Source: Lolium rigidum
Lineage: Eukaryota > Streptophyta > Magnoliopsida > Poales > Poaceae
Direction of reading: 5' to 3'
DNA length: 64,000 bases
Assembly (NCBI RefSeq): GCF_022539505.1
Contig: NC_061513.1
Location: forward strand, 183,736,017 to 183,800,016
Position numbers and translations under genes: made by a program. Shown here piece after piece: positions 11,705 through 23,197 of this stretch (position 1 is its first letter; every line of letters starts with the position of its first letter). Under the pieces are notes generated by a model, which searched no databases, had not been told where the DNA came from, and saw only the letters and a program-made list of their open reading frames with translations.

Positions 11705-14292
11705 AGCATCCCCAAGCTTAGTTCCTACTCGCCCTCGAGTAGGTAAACGATAACAAGGATAATTTCTGAAGTGACATGCTATCATAATCTTGATCAATAA
11801 TATTGTAAAGCATATGAGATGAATGCAACGATTCGAAGCAATGGTGAAGACAATGAGTAAACAAAAGAATCATATAGCAAAGACTTTTCATGAATAATAC
11901 TTTCAAGACAAGCATCAATAAGACTTGCATAAGAGTTACTCATAAAGCAATAAATTCTTAGTAGAAAGCTTTGAAGCAACACAAAGGAAGATATAAGTTT
12001 CAGCGAGTTGCTTTCAACTTCAACATATTTATCTCATGGATAATTGTCAACACAAAGTAATATAACAAGTGCAATAGGTAAACATGTAAGAATCAATGCA
12101 CACAGTTGATACAAGTGTTTGCTTCTAAGATAGAAAGAATAGGTAGACTGACTCAACAATAAAGTAGAAGAATGGCCCTTCGCAGAGGGAAGCATGGATT
12201 ACTATATTTGTGCTAGAGCTTTTCATTTTGAAAACGTAGAAACAATTTTGTCAACGGTAGTAATAAATCATATGTGTTATGTATAAGATATCCTATAAGT
12301 TGCAAGCCTCATGCATAATATACCAATAGTGCTCGCACCTTGTCCTAATTAGCTTGGATTAACATGGATTATCATTGCATAGCATATGTTTCAACCAAGT
12401 GTCACAAAGGGGTACCTCTATGCCGCCTGTACAAAGGTCTAAGGAGAAAGATCACATTTGATTTCTCGTTTTTGATTATTCTCAACTTAGACATCCATAC
12501 CGGGACAACATAGACAACGAGATAATGGACTCCTCTTTAATGCATAAGCATTCAACAACAGATAATATTCTCATAAGAGATTGAGGATTAATTTTCCAAA
12601 CTGAAACTTCCACCATGGATCATGGCTTTAGTTAGCGGCCCAATGTTCTTCTCTAACAATATGCATACTCAAACCATTTGATCATGAAAATCTCCCTTAC
12701 TTCAGACAAGACGAACATGCATAGCAACTCACATGATATTCAACAAAGGTGTAATCGTTGATGGCGTCCCCAGAAACATGGTTACCACTCAACGAGCAAC
12801 TTATTAAGAAATAAGATACATAGCTACATATTCTTCACCACAATAGTTTTTAAGGCTATTTTCCCATGAGCTATATATTGCAAAGACAAAGGATAGAATT
12901 TTTAAAGGTAGCACTCAAGTAATTTACTTTGGAATGGCGAGAGAAATACCATGTAGTAGGTAGGTATGGTGGACACAATTGGCATAGTTTTTGGCTCAAG
13001 GATTTGGATGCACGAGAAGAATTCCTCTCAATACAAGGCTAGGCTAGCAAGGTTGTTTGAAGCAAACTCAAGTATAAAACGGTGCAACAAAGCTTACGTA
13101 TGAACATATTGCAAGCATTATAAGACTTTACATCGTCTTCCTGTTGTTCAAACACCTTAACCAGAAAATATCTAGACTCTAGAGAAACCCATCATGCAAA
13201 CCAAATTTTAACAAGCTCTATGTAGTTCTTCATTAATAGGTGCAAAGTACATGATGCAAGAGCTTAAACATGATCTATATGAGCACAACAATTGCCAAGT
13301 ATCAAGTTATTCAAGACATTATACCAATTACCACATGCAGCATTTTCTGTTTCCAACCATATAACAATGAACGAAGCAGTTTCAACCTTCGCCATGAACA
13401 TTAAGAGTAAAGCTAAGAACATATGTGTTCATACGAAACAGAGGAGCGTGTCTCTCTCCCAAACAAGGAATGCTAGGATCCGAATTTATTCAAACAAAAA
13501 CAAAAACAAACAGACGCTCCAAGTAAAGCACATAAGATGTGACGGAATAAAAATATAGTTTCACTAGAGGTGACCTGATAAGTTGTCGATGAAGAAGGGA
13601 TGCCTTGGGCATCCCAAAACTTAGATGCTTGAGTCTTCTTAAAATATGCAGGGATGAACCACGAGGGCATCCCCAAGCTTAGACTTTTCACTATTCTTGA
13701 TCATATTGTATCATCCTCCTCTCTTGACCCTTGAAAACTTCCTCCACACCAAACTCAAAACAAACTCATTAGAGGGTTAGTGCATAATTGAAAATTCATA
13801 TATTCAGAGGTGACATAATCATTCTTAACACTTCTGGACATTGCACAAAGCTACTGAAAGTTAATGGAACAAAGAAATCCATCAAACATAGCAAAACAGG
13901 CAATGCGAAATAAAAGGCAGAATCTGTTGAAACAGAACAGTCCGTAAAAACGAATTTTTCAGGGGCACTTAACTTGCTCAGATGAAAATGACCAAATTGA
14001 ATGAAAGTTGCGTACGTATCTGAGGATCACGCACATAAATTAGCAGATTTTTCTAAATTTTCTACAGCAGGAGCGGCTCAATTCCGTGACAGCAAGAAAT
14101 CTGTTCCTGCGCAGTAATCCAAATCTAGTATTGACTTTACTATCAAAGACTTTACTTGGCACAACAATGCAATAAAATAAAGATAAAGAGAAGTTGCTAC
14201 AGTAGTAACAACTTCCAAGACTCAAATATAAAATAAAAGTGCAGAAGTAAAATAATGGGTTGTCTCCCATAAGCGCTTTTCTTTAACGCCTT
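11705..14292 (-). other. non-coding 3' half of F
   Basis: AT-rich and without a supported ORF, where pol would be in a complete element. The strip next to the LTR (11705-11720) is, on the minus strand, a polypurine-like CTTGGGGATGC. Similar strips recur at 13606-13624 and 13665-13683. Confidence 0.75.
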
Positions 14293-14692
14293 TCAGCTAG
14301 GCGCAGAAAGTGTGAATCTAGTATTGTCAAGAGACGAAGCATCAACATCATAATTTGTTCTATTAATAGAATCATAAGGTAACTTCATTCTCTTTCCAGG
14401 GAAGTGTTCGATACCTTTCTTGAGAGGAAATTGATATTTAATATTACCTTCCTTCATATCAATGGTAGCACCAACAGTTCGAAGAAAAGGTCTTCCCAAT
14501 ATAATGAGACAAGATGCATTGCATTCAATATCCAAGACAACAAAATCAACGGGGACAAGGTTATTGTTAAACATAATGCGAACATTATCAATCCTCCCCA
14601 AAGGTTTCTTTATAGAATTATCAGCAAGATTAACATCCAAATAACAATTTTTCAATGGTGGCAAGTCAAGCATATCATAGATTTTCTTAGGC
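14293..14692 (-). pseudogene. F aspartic protease fragment
   Basis: Minus frame with YDMLDLPPLKNC, VDFVVLDIECNASC and IILGRPFLRTVGA, the C-terminal half of a gypsy pepsin-like protease ending in the LGRPFL flap region. It is out of frame with gag because of an A/T homopolymer of 5 at 14693-14697. The catalytic box on the gag side reads CDLAANIS, with Ala where related proteins have Gly, so catalysis is doubtful even without the frameshift. The frame ends soon after; no RT follows. Confidence 0.8.
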
Positions 14693-16420
14693 AAAAACAG
14701 AAATATTTGCAGCAAGATCACATAAAGCATTACAATCAAAATCATTGAACCTCATCTTAATGATGGGCTCCCAAACATCTTCTAACTTCCTAGGAATAGA
14801 AGTTTCAAGTTTTAGTTTCTCCTCTCTAGCTTTTATGAGAGCATTTGTAATATGTTTTGTAAAGGCCAAATTTATAGCACTAGCATTGGGACTTTTAGCA
14901 AGTTTTTGTAAGAACTTTATAACTTCAGCGATATGACAATCATCAAAATCTAAACCATTATGATCTACAACAATGGGATCATTGTCCCCAACATTCTGAA
15001 AAATTTCAGCAGTTTTATCACAAACAGTTTCAGCAGTTTTAGCAGTTTCAGGCAATTTTGCACGCTTTGCACTAGGAGTAGAAACATTGCCAACACCAAT
15101 TATTTTACCATTGATAGTAGGAGGTGTAGCAACATGTGAAGCATTATCATTACTAGTGGTGGTAATAGTCCAAACTTTAGCTACATTATTCTCTTTAGCT
15201 AGTTTTTCGTTTTCTTCTCTTTCCCACCTAGCATGCAATTCAGCCATCAATCTAATATTCTCATTAATTCGAACTTGGATGGCGTTTGCTGTAGTAACAA
15301 TTTTATTATCATTAGGCATTTTCAATTTTAAAAGATCAACATCAGAGGCAAGTCTATCAACCTTAGAAGCAAGAATATCAATTTTATCAAGCTTTTCTTC
15401 AACAGATTTGTTAAAAGCAGTTTGTGTACTAATAAATTCTTTAAGCATGGCTTCAAGACCAGAGGGTACACTCCTATTATTTTTGTAAGAATTCCCATAA
15501 GAATTACCATAACCATTACCATTAGCAGAAGGATATGGCCTATAGTTGTTACCAGAATTATTCCTATAAGCATTGTTGTTGAAATTATTACTTTTAATGA
15601 AGTTCACATCAACATGTTCTTCTTGGGCAACCAATGAAGCTAAAGGAACATTATTAGGATCAACATTAGATCTACCATTCACAAGCATAGACATAATAGC
15701 ATCAATCTTATCACTCAAGGAGGAGGTTTCTTCAACAGAATTTACCTTCTTACCTTGTGGAGCTCTTTCTGTGTGCCATTCAGAGTAATTTATCATCATA
15801 TTATCAAGGATCTTTGTTGCCGCCCCCAAAGTGATGGACATAAAGGTACCTCCAGCAGCTGAATCCAATAGGTTCCGCGAAGAAATATTCAATCCTGCAT
15901 AAAAGGTTTGGATGATCATCCAAGTAGTCAGTCCATGGGTAGGGCAATTCTTTACCAAAGATTTCATTCTCTCCCATGCTTGAGCAACATGTTCATTATC
16001 TAATTGCTTCAAATTCATTATGCTACTTCTCAAAGATATAATTTTAGCGGGAGGATAATATCTACCAATAAAAGCATCCTTACATTTAGTCCATGAATCA
16101 ATACTATTCTTAGGCAAAGATAGCAACCAATCTTTAGCTCTTCCTCTTAAGGAGAAAGGAAACAATTTTAATTTTATAATGTCACCATCTACATCCTTAT
16201 ACTTTTGCATTTCACAAAGTTCAACAAAATTATTAAGATGGGCAGCAACATCATCAAAACTAACACCAGAAAATTGCTCTCTCATAACAAGATTTAGTAA
16301 AGCAGGTTTAATTTCAAAGAATTCTGCTGTAGTAGCAGGTGGAGCAATAGGTGTGCATAGGAAATCATTATTATTTGTGCTAGTGAAGTCACACAACTTA
16401 GTATTCTCAACAGTACCCAT
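14687..16420 (-). CDS. F gag polyprotein (577 aa)
   Basis: Long minus ORF starting at the ATG at 16420. Residues about 45-190 fit the Retrotrans_gag capsid fold (LKLFPFSLRGRAKDWL, FIGRYYPPAKI, AWERMKSLVKNCP). Around residues 285-320 there is an Asn/Tyr/Gly-rich stretch, then a coiled-coil-like Lys/Asp/Leu region (about 330-375). No CCHC zinc knuckle is visible. The ORF runs into the protease box at its C-terminus and stops one frameshift short of it. It would assemble into particles that package element RNA. It is the only long intact ORF of F. Confidence 0.85.
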   Translation of the reverse strand: MGTVENTKLCDFTSTNNNDFLCTPIAPPATTAEFFEIKPALLNLVMREQFSGVSFDDVAAHLNNFVELCEMQKYKDVDGDIIKLKLFPFSLRGRAKDWLLSLPKNSIDSWTKCKDAFIGRYYPPAKIISLRSSIMNLKQLDNEHVAQAWERMKSLVKNCPTHGLTTWMIIQTFYAGLNISSRNLLDSAAGGTFMSITLGAATKILDNMMINYSEWHTERAPQGKKVNSVEETSSLSDKIDAIMSMLVNGRSNVDPNNVPLASLVAQEEHVDVNFIKSNNFNNNAYRNNSGNNYRPYPSANGNGYGNSYGNSYKNNRSVPSGLEAMLKEFISTQTAFNKSVEEKLDKIDILASKVDRLASDVDLLKLKMPNDNKIVTTANAIQVRINENIRLMAELHARWEREENEKLAKENNVAKVWTITTTSNDNASHVATPPTINGKIIGVGNVSTPSAKRAKLPETAKTAETVCDKTAEIFQNVGDNDPIVVDHNGLDFDDCHIAEVIKFLQKLAKSPNASAINLAFTKHITNALIKAREEKLKLETSIPRKLEDVWEPIIKMRFNDFDCNALCDLAANISVFA

Positions 16421-16649
16421 TTTAGCAGTAGTAAATAAAGCAAACTAAATGAAGTAAATGCAAGTAACTAATTTTTTTGTGTTTTTAATATAGAGAACAA
16501 GACAGTAAATAAAGTAAATCTAGCAACTAATTTTTTTTGTATTTTTGATATAAGAGCAAACAAAGCAGTAAATAAAATAAAGTAAAGCAAGACAAAAATA
16601 AAGTAAAGAGATTGGATGTGGGAGACTCCCCTTGCAGCGTGTCTTGATC

Positions 16650-16667
16650 TCCCCGGCAACGGAGCCA
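16650..16667 (-). other. second, degenerate copy of the primer-binding site of F
   Basis: The strip matches the true site 86 bp away over 17 of 18 positions (GGAGCC for GGCGCC on +) and is followed by the same AGAAAAAGAGCT flank. The leader between them is thus a tandem duplication of the primer-site region. Confidence 0.85.
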
Positions 16668-16735
16668 GAAAAAGAGCTGCTGGCGTGCAGTTGACGTGGG
16701 AGTTAGAAATCTCTGTGGTGTAACTTTTCTTCAGG

Positions 16736-16753
16736 TCCCCGGCAACGGCGCCA
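16736..16753 (-). other. primer-binding site of F (tRNA-Asp)
   Basis: On the minus strand it reads TGGCGCCGTTGCCGGGGA, complementary to the 3' end of plant tRNA-Asp over at least 17 nt. It lies 19 nt inside the right-hand LTR, so this LTR is the 5' one and F is minus-coded. Confidence 0.9.
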
Positions 16754-16772
16754 GAAAAAGAGCTTGATAGCG

Positions 16773-19700
16773 TGCAAAACACACGTCCGTTGGGAACCCC
16801 AAGAGGAAGGTGTGATGCGTACAGCATCAAGTTTTCCCTCAGTAAGAAACCAAGGTTATCAAACCAGTAGGAGTCAAGGAACACATGAAGGTTGTTGGTG
16901 GCGGAGTGTAGTGCGGCGCAACACCAGGGATTCTGGCGCCAACGTGGAACCTGCACAACACAATCAAAGTACTTTGCCCCAACGTAACAGTGAGGTTGTC
17001 AATCTCACCGGCTTGCTGAAAACAAAGGATTAAACACATTGTGTAGAAGATGATGATTGTTTGCGAAGAACAGTAAAGAACAAGTATTGCAGTAGATTGT
17101 ATTTCAGATGTAAAGAATGGACCGGGGTCCACAGTTCACTAGCGGTGTCTCTCCGATAAGAAATAGCATGTTGGGTGAACAAATTACAGTTGGGAAATTG
17201 ACAAATAAAGAAGGCATAACAATGCACATACATATATCATGATGAGTACTATGAGATTTAATCAGGGCATTACGACAAAGTACATAGACCCGCTATCTGA
17301 TGTCTACGGGAGCTTCTATTCTTGTAGACAGTGTTGGGCCTCCAAGATCAGAGGTTTGTAGAACAGCAGCAAGTTTCCCTTAAGTGGATCACCCAAGGTT
17401 TATCGAACTCAGGGAGGAAGAGGTCAAAGATATCCCTCTCATGCAACCCTGCAACAACAAAGCAAGAAGTCTCTTGTGTCCCCAACACACCTAATAGGTG
17501 CACTAGTTCGGCGAAGAAATAGTGAAATACAGGTGGTATGAATAAGTATGAGCAGTAGTAACGCAGCAGTAGTAACGCTGATAGAAACGAGTAAACAAGC
17601 AGCGATAGCGATATTTAGGAACAAGGCCTAGGGATTAGACTTTCACTAGTGGACACTCTCAACATTGATCACATAACAGAATAGATAAATGCATACTCTA
17701 CACTCTCTTGTTGGATGATGAACACATTGCGTAGGATTACACGAACCCTCAATGCCGGAGTTAACAAGCTCCACAATTCAATGTTCATATTTAAATAACC
17801 TTAGAGTGCATGAAAGATCAACATGACTAAACCAAGTACTAACATAGTATGCACACTGTCACCTTCACACCATGTAGGAGGAATAGATCACATCAATACC
17901 ATCATAGCAATAGTTAACTTCATAATCTACAAGAGATCATAATCATAGCCCACGCCAAGTACTAACACGGATGCACACACTGTCACCATTAAACCGTGCA
18001 GGAGGAATAAACTACTTTAATAACATCACTAGAGTAGCACATGGATAAATTGTGATACAAAACACATTGCAATCATAAAGAGATATAAATAAGCACTTCA
18101 CTATGCCATTCATAACGGTGAATAAGTATTCTGTGAAATATAGCCTAAGAGACCCACACGGTGCACACACTTGTCACCTTTACACACGTGGGATAAGGAG
18201 TCTCCGGAGATCACATAAGTAAAACCCACTTGACTAGCATAATGACATCTAGATTACAAGCATCATCATATGAATCTCAATCATGTAAGGCAGCTCATGA
18301 GATTATTGTATTGAAGTACATAGGAGAGAGATGAACCACATAGCTACCGGTACAGCCCCGAGCCTCGATGGAGAACTACTCCCTCCTCATGGGAGACAGC
18401 AGCGTTGATGGAGATGGCGGTGGTGTCGATGGAGGAGCCTTCCGGGGGCACTTCCCCGTCCCGGCGGCGTGCTGGAACAGAGACTCCTGTCCCCCAGATC
18501 TTGGCTTCGCGATGGTGGCGGCTCTGGAAGGTTTTTCGTACCGTGGCTTTTCCGTCTCGTGTTTTAGGTCTGGGACCTTTATATAGGCGAAGAGGCGGCG
18601 TCAGAACGTCAACGGGGCGACGACACCATAAGGCGGCGCGGCCAGGGCCTGGGCCGCGCCGGCCTATCATCTGGGGCCTGTGTGGCCCCCTCCGGCGACT
18701 CTCGGGTGTTCCGGATGCTTCCGGGCAAAATAGGAACCCGGGCGTTGATTTCGTCCAATTCCGAGAATATTTCCTTACTAGGATTTCTGAAACCAAAAAC
18801 AGCGAGAAAACGAGAACCGGCCCTTCGGCATCTCGTCAATAGGTTAGTTCCGGAAAATGCATAAATATGACATATAATGTGTATAAAACATGTAGATATC
18901 ATCAATAATGTGGCATGGAACATAAGAAATTATCGATACGTCGGAGACGTATCACTATCCATCATGCATCTATGCCTAAAAAGTCCACCTTCAGGTTATC
19001 ATCCAAACCCCTTCCAGTATTAAGTTGCAAACTATAGACAATTGCATTAAGTATGGTGCGTAATGTAATCAACACAAATATCCTTAGACAAAGCATCGAT
19101 GTTTTATCCCTAGTGGCAACAAGACATCCACAACCTTAGAACTTTCACATCACTTGTCCCGGATTCAATGGAGGTATGAGCCCACTATCGAGCATAAATA
19201 CTCCCTCTTGGAGTTACAAGTATCAACTTGGCCAGAGCCTCTACTAGCAACGGAGAGCATGCAAGAACATAAACAACATATATGATAGATTGATAATCAA
19301 CTTGACATAGTATTCAATATTCATCGGATCCCAACAAACACAACATGTAGCATTACAAATAGATTATCTTGATCATGATAGGCAGCTCACAAGATCTAAC
19401 ATGATAGCACAATGAGGAGAAGACAACCATCTAGCTACTGCTATGGACCCATAGTCCGGGGGTGAACTACTCACACATCGATCCGGAGGCGATCATGGCG
19501 ATGAAGAGCCCTCCGGGAGATGATTCCCCTCTCCGGCAGGGTGCCGGAGGCGATCTCTCGAATCCCCCGAGATGGGATTGGCGGCGGCGGCGTCTCTGGA
19601 AGGTTTTCCGTATCGTGGCTCTCGGTACTGGGGTTTTCGCGACGAAGGCTTTAAGTAGGCGGAATGGCGGAGTCGGAGGGCTGACAGGGGGGCCACACCA

Positions 19701-20024
19701 TAGGGCGGCGCGCCCCCCTTGGCCGCGCATCCCTATGGGGTCGGCGCCCCGTCGCCCCACTTCGTTTCCCTTTCGGTCTTCTGGAAGCTTCGTGGAAAAA
19801 TAAGACCCCGGGCGTTGATTTCGTCCAATTCCGAGAATATTTCCTTTGTACGATTTCTGAAACCAAAAACAGCGAGAAAACAGCAATCGGCTCTTCGGCA
19901 TCTCGTCAATAGGTTAGTGCCGGAAAATGCATAATAATGACATAAAGTGTGTATAAAACATGTGAGTATCATCATAAAAGTAGCATGGAACATAAGAAAT
20001 TATAGATACGTTTGAGACGTATCA
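16773..20024 (-). repeat. 5' LTR of F, split by solo LTR G
   Basis: Blocks 16773-17297 and 18960-20024 add to 1,590 bp and align end to end with the 3' LTR. The interruption is G with its TSD. Confidence 0.93.
17298..18954 (-). mobile_element. solo LTR G nested in the 5' LTR of F
   Basis: 1,657 bp, TGATGTCT...ACGTATCA, flanked by CTATC duplications (17293-17297 and 18955-18959). A minus-strand TATATAAAG box lies at 18579-18586. About the last 250 bp on + (18740-18954) are clearly related to the same part of the F LTR, so it is a distant relative inserted in a relative, in the same orientation. No internal sequence remains. Confidence 0.93.
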
Positions 20025-20029
20025 GATCC

Positions 20030-20424
20030 GGCTCACGAATCTCCGTGTAGAGTCTATAAATACCCCTCGCGTTCGGTAAGTTTCATTCTTTCACCGCATT
20101 CACCACATCGTCTTCTACCTCGCGCCAGTGCCGCCCACCGGATCTCAACTCCGGCGAACTTCTTCTCAGAGAACTTCGCCCGCCGCCGCTCCAAGGCCGT
20201 CCTCGACCTGAGATTGGTGCGGTTGATCGGGAAATTTCCCCCGCCGCCGATTCGTGGTCAAGCGGAGCGCTGCGCACCAAGTCCGGCGACCTCGACCTCA
20301 TCGGTGCCACGGGGAACCGCCACGCCATCGCCGGTAAGTCCACCAGACCAGTAGAAGACGACTTAGCTAGTTAATTTAGTTCCGGCTACTCAAACCATTT
20401 TGCCATATGCATGTAGCCGGAAAC
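20030..20424 (+). promoter_or_regulatory. plus-strand promoter and leader in element E
   Basis: A TATAAATA box at 20055-20062 is followed by a CT-rich leader and a CGCCGGTAAG splice-donor-like site near 20330-20338 before the ATG at 20425. It drives the strand opposite to gag-pol of E, as in element C. Confidence 0.5.
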
Positions 20425-20811
20425 ATGTCCCCTAGTTCACCTAAGTATACTGATAGCTCTCCGAATAGCCCAAAACGAAACTCCACCGAGCCAAAGTTCA
20501 TTGAGCCCATAGCGTTCCTTCCGCCCAATATTTCCGACACCCGATTAGCTTAACCATTTTCCGCCTATTCCAGCAATTATCTCAACCGGATCCCAACACT
20601 AGCGGAGATCAAGGAGGAAATTGAAGGACAAGCTAGAATGGCTGCTAAGGTGCAGGAATCAGAACAAAAGAAAGCTTCGAAGGCCAGGAGAACCGCGAAG
20701 GTGAAAAGGGTCAGTGGTGGCCATGCGAAGTGAAGGACTCGAAACTCAGAGACTTCCAGAACGAGGGCATGATTGCTCTGGACTGGAGTTTCATGAAGGA
20801 TTCTGTCACCC
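20425..20811 (+). pseudogene. element E antisense ORF, 5' fragment
   Basis: The ATG at 20425 opens a Ser/Pro-rich frame (MSPSSPKYTDSSPNSPK) that stops after about 42 codons. Coding-like sense resumes in another frame from about 20580 (IPTLAEIKEEIEGQARMAAK, a Lys/Ala-rich helical stretch) and runs to the point where H begins. It is comparable in position and style to the 5' end of the antisense gene in C, but no PF04195-like core is left. Low-certainty call based mainly on context. Confidence 0.45.
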
Positions 20812-23197
20812 TGTAATAACCTAGAACATAGGAACAACGAAGGGTAGATTTAGGAATGGGATGTGCATTTCATCGCAAAATGAGGGAAATTTTCGTGCCT
20901 TATTGCAACTAAACCTAAGAGGGATCGAGGTTCTCTCTCAATTGCAACTAGGGTTAGGCAAGTTGAGTTATGAATTTTGACATGAACTCTTTTGTATCTT
21001 GTTGATTTTTGGAATTTGATTTCATTTGACAAGTAATATTGAATTGATAACTCAAGAATAAACAATAAGTAATAGTGAATATGAAAAACGAATTCATAAT
21101 TAAATACAACTCATAAATTCAAAAGACTTTGAATTTAAAATTGAAATATGAAAACAACAAACATTTAGAAATAGAATTTTTACAAGTATAGTTGAGCTCT
21201 TAGAGAAACCTTGAGTTTTATTGATATACACACACATACATTGTATTTACAATATTCTTGAAACAAGAATTGAATGAAAAATAAACAGAAATAAAAGGAA
21301 GATTACATTGCTTGATCCTAAACTAAAATCCTAGACTAATGACTTGGAAGAAATGCTTTTGTAGTCATATTCACCTTCAAAACCTGCAAAACAGAACAGA
21401 AATACTATCAAGGGGTTTATTAGAAAGCCAGAATGTAATTTGGAAGGAACCAAGTGTCATGCACACTTGTGCTTGTCCAAAACCAAGGACAACACAAGGA
21501 TAAGATGGAGCAGACCAAACCTGAGCACACTCAGGGGCTCAAGTTTCAGCATATGAGCACACTGCTCATGAGTTGCTGTGCAAGCAACATCAAGGCAAGG
21601 CATGGCTTAGTCACCAGGCCAAGCTAGGCTTGTGTGGCATATAGCCAGAGAAGAAGTAGCCAGGGTATAAATGGTGCACAAACCCTAGAAACAATGCATA
21701 GTCGACCAGATAAACATTCACCAGGCATTCAAAGAAAGAAAATAGGATAGAGTTCATCATGTTCTTGCTCAAGAACAACACCAACCATCACATAACCCAA
21801 CCATCCATCCAAAACCACCAAGTAATCAACCAGCAAGCATGGTGACATAAGGAGGAGATCAACAAAGAGCTGGAGGTGAAGGGCTATGAACATAAACCAA
21901 CCAGAAGCACTGCATCAACACAATATTTCTTTCTAGGAGCTGGAACAAGGTATACCTAGATCCTGGAGTGGATCCAGTGGATCCAATCCATTATTTATGC
22001 ATGACACATGTCATGGGAGTGAGCAGATGCTCAAGGGGTGATCATCACTTGGTTTTCACCAAGGATCACTGGCAGGAGAGGAAAACCACTAGAGCTAGGG
22101 CCATCCAGATACAAATCATGTGCATATAAACTAGAATACATGCACAAATGTGCACACAAGCAAGCATAGATGCACAGATAGCACCAGTAGATGGATTACT
22201 AGGAATAGTAGTTACCAAGGACTACCCAGTGAGATCCTAAGCAAGTAACCATCAGGAAAACCCTAGATTTTCTTCACAGGCAAGCATAATGGCATTCATA
22301 ATAATTATGATTTCCAACTATGCAAGCAAAGATGAGTAGCCAACAAGATCCAACCAATTGTGTGATCAACCAGTCAGTAGCAATGCTACTGAGGTCACAA
22401 CAAACACAAAACCATCCAAATTAAAGCAAAGCATTAAGTCATCATTATCCAGTAATGGATTCATACTTCATTTATTTCCCAATTGATCATGGGAATATCA
22501 AATCATGCTTAGCAAGTCATTTAATCAACACTGCATAAGCATTTCATCAATAAATAATTCATCCAGGCATGAATACATAACTAATCCATGCAACAAGCAT
22601 ATAGTAGAATCACTGTAAGGCAACACCAGCATGTGTCATTACATCCTAGCTACTGGATTAAGTCCAGAGAGCTATGGATGTGTTGCGGTCAGAAACCCAC
22701 CGGCGAGCAGCGACGGGCAACACAGTAGAGCCGGGAGGCTCCCAGGACTGCGGCTGGCCCTGGTCCCTCGAGCGACGGCCCACAAAGACTCGGCACGCAC
22801 GTCCGATCGCCGGTGCAAGGGCGTGCCACCTGACCTATACCCGGTCGGGAAGGTGATGAATTTGCCTCGCTTAGTTTCCTCGCATGGCATACACGTAAAC
22901 ATTAAATACGAGCCTCGATCGGCTCTCGGGTTGTCTCGTGAATCGGCTCAAGGAGCCGATCCACCCATGATTCGTACGAGGTGCACGATCAGATGGTGGT
23001 ACTTCTTGATCAAAATAAAGCTAAAACGACCTACGACGATTTGGGGTTTTCACCACATAATCGGAACATCCTACGCGTGATTGAGCCTGGCGGCCACGCA
23101 CGGTGATCATAAACCGACCCTAGACAAGGCCTAAAAACCAACATGAAGTTGATCCCCGGAACATCTTGTCTAGGGCTAGCAAAATACACCCTACGTA

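Larger units (their letters stand above)
10113..20024 (-). mobile_element. element F: gag-only Ty3/gypsy retrotransposon
   Basis: 9,912 bp, starting TGCAAG and ending GTATCA on +, flanked by perfect GATCC duplications (10108-10112 and 20025-20029). Two LTRs of about 1,590 bp (excluding the nested solo LTR G), a tRNA-Asp primer site next to the right-hand LTR, gag, and a fragment of protease. Reverse transcriptase, RNase H and integrase are missing: about 2.6 kb of non-coding DNA fills the space up to the 3' LTR. It must have moved with enzymes from a relative. It landed about 30 bp upstream of the plus-strand TATA box of E. Confidence 0.95.
9232..20811 (-). mobile_element. element E: Ty3/gypsy 3' portion, truncated by window and insertions
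   Basis: After excision of F (10113-20024 plus one TSD copy) the remains are a 548-bp LTR (9232-9779), a minus-strand polypurine-like stretch beside it (GTAGCCCCCGAAG on +, from 9780), a plus-strand TATA box, leader and a broken plus-strand ORF that is cut at 20811 by element H. This is the same layout as the 3' end of element C. gag-pol of E is not in the window. Assignment to gypsy is by layout and LTR style. Confidence 0.7.

Noticed and set aside
16736..16753. tRNA gene fragment
   Set aside because: It is complementary to a tRNA 3' end beside an LTR, hence a primer site.
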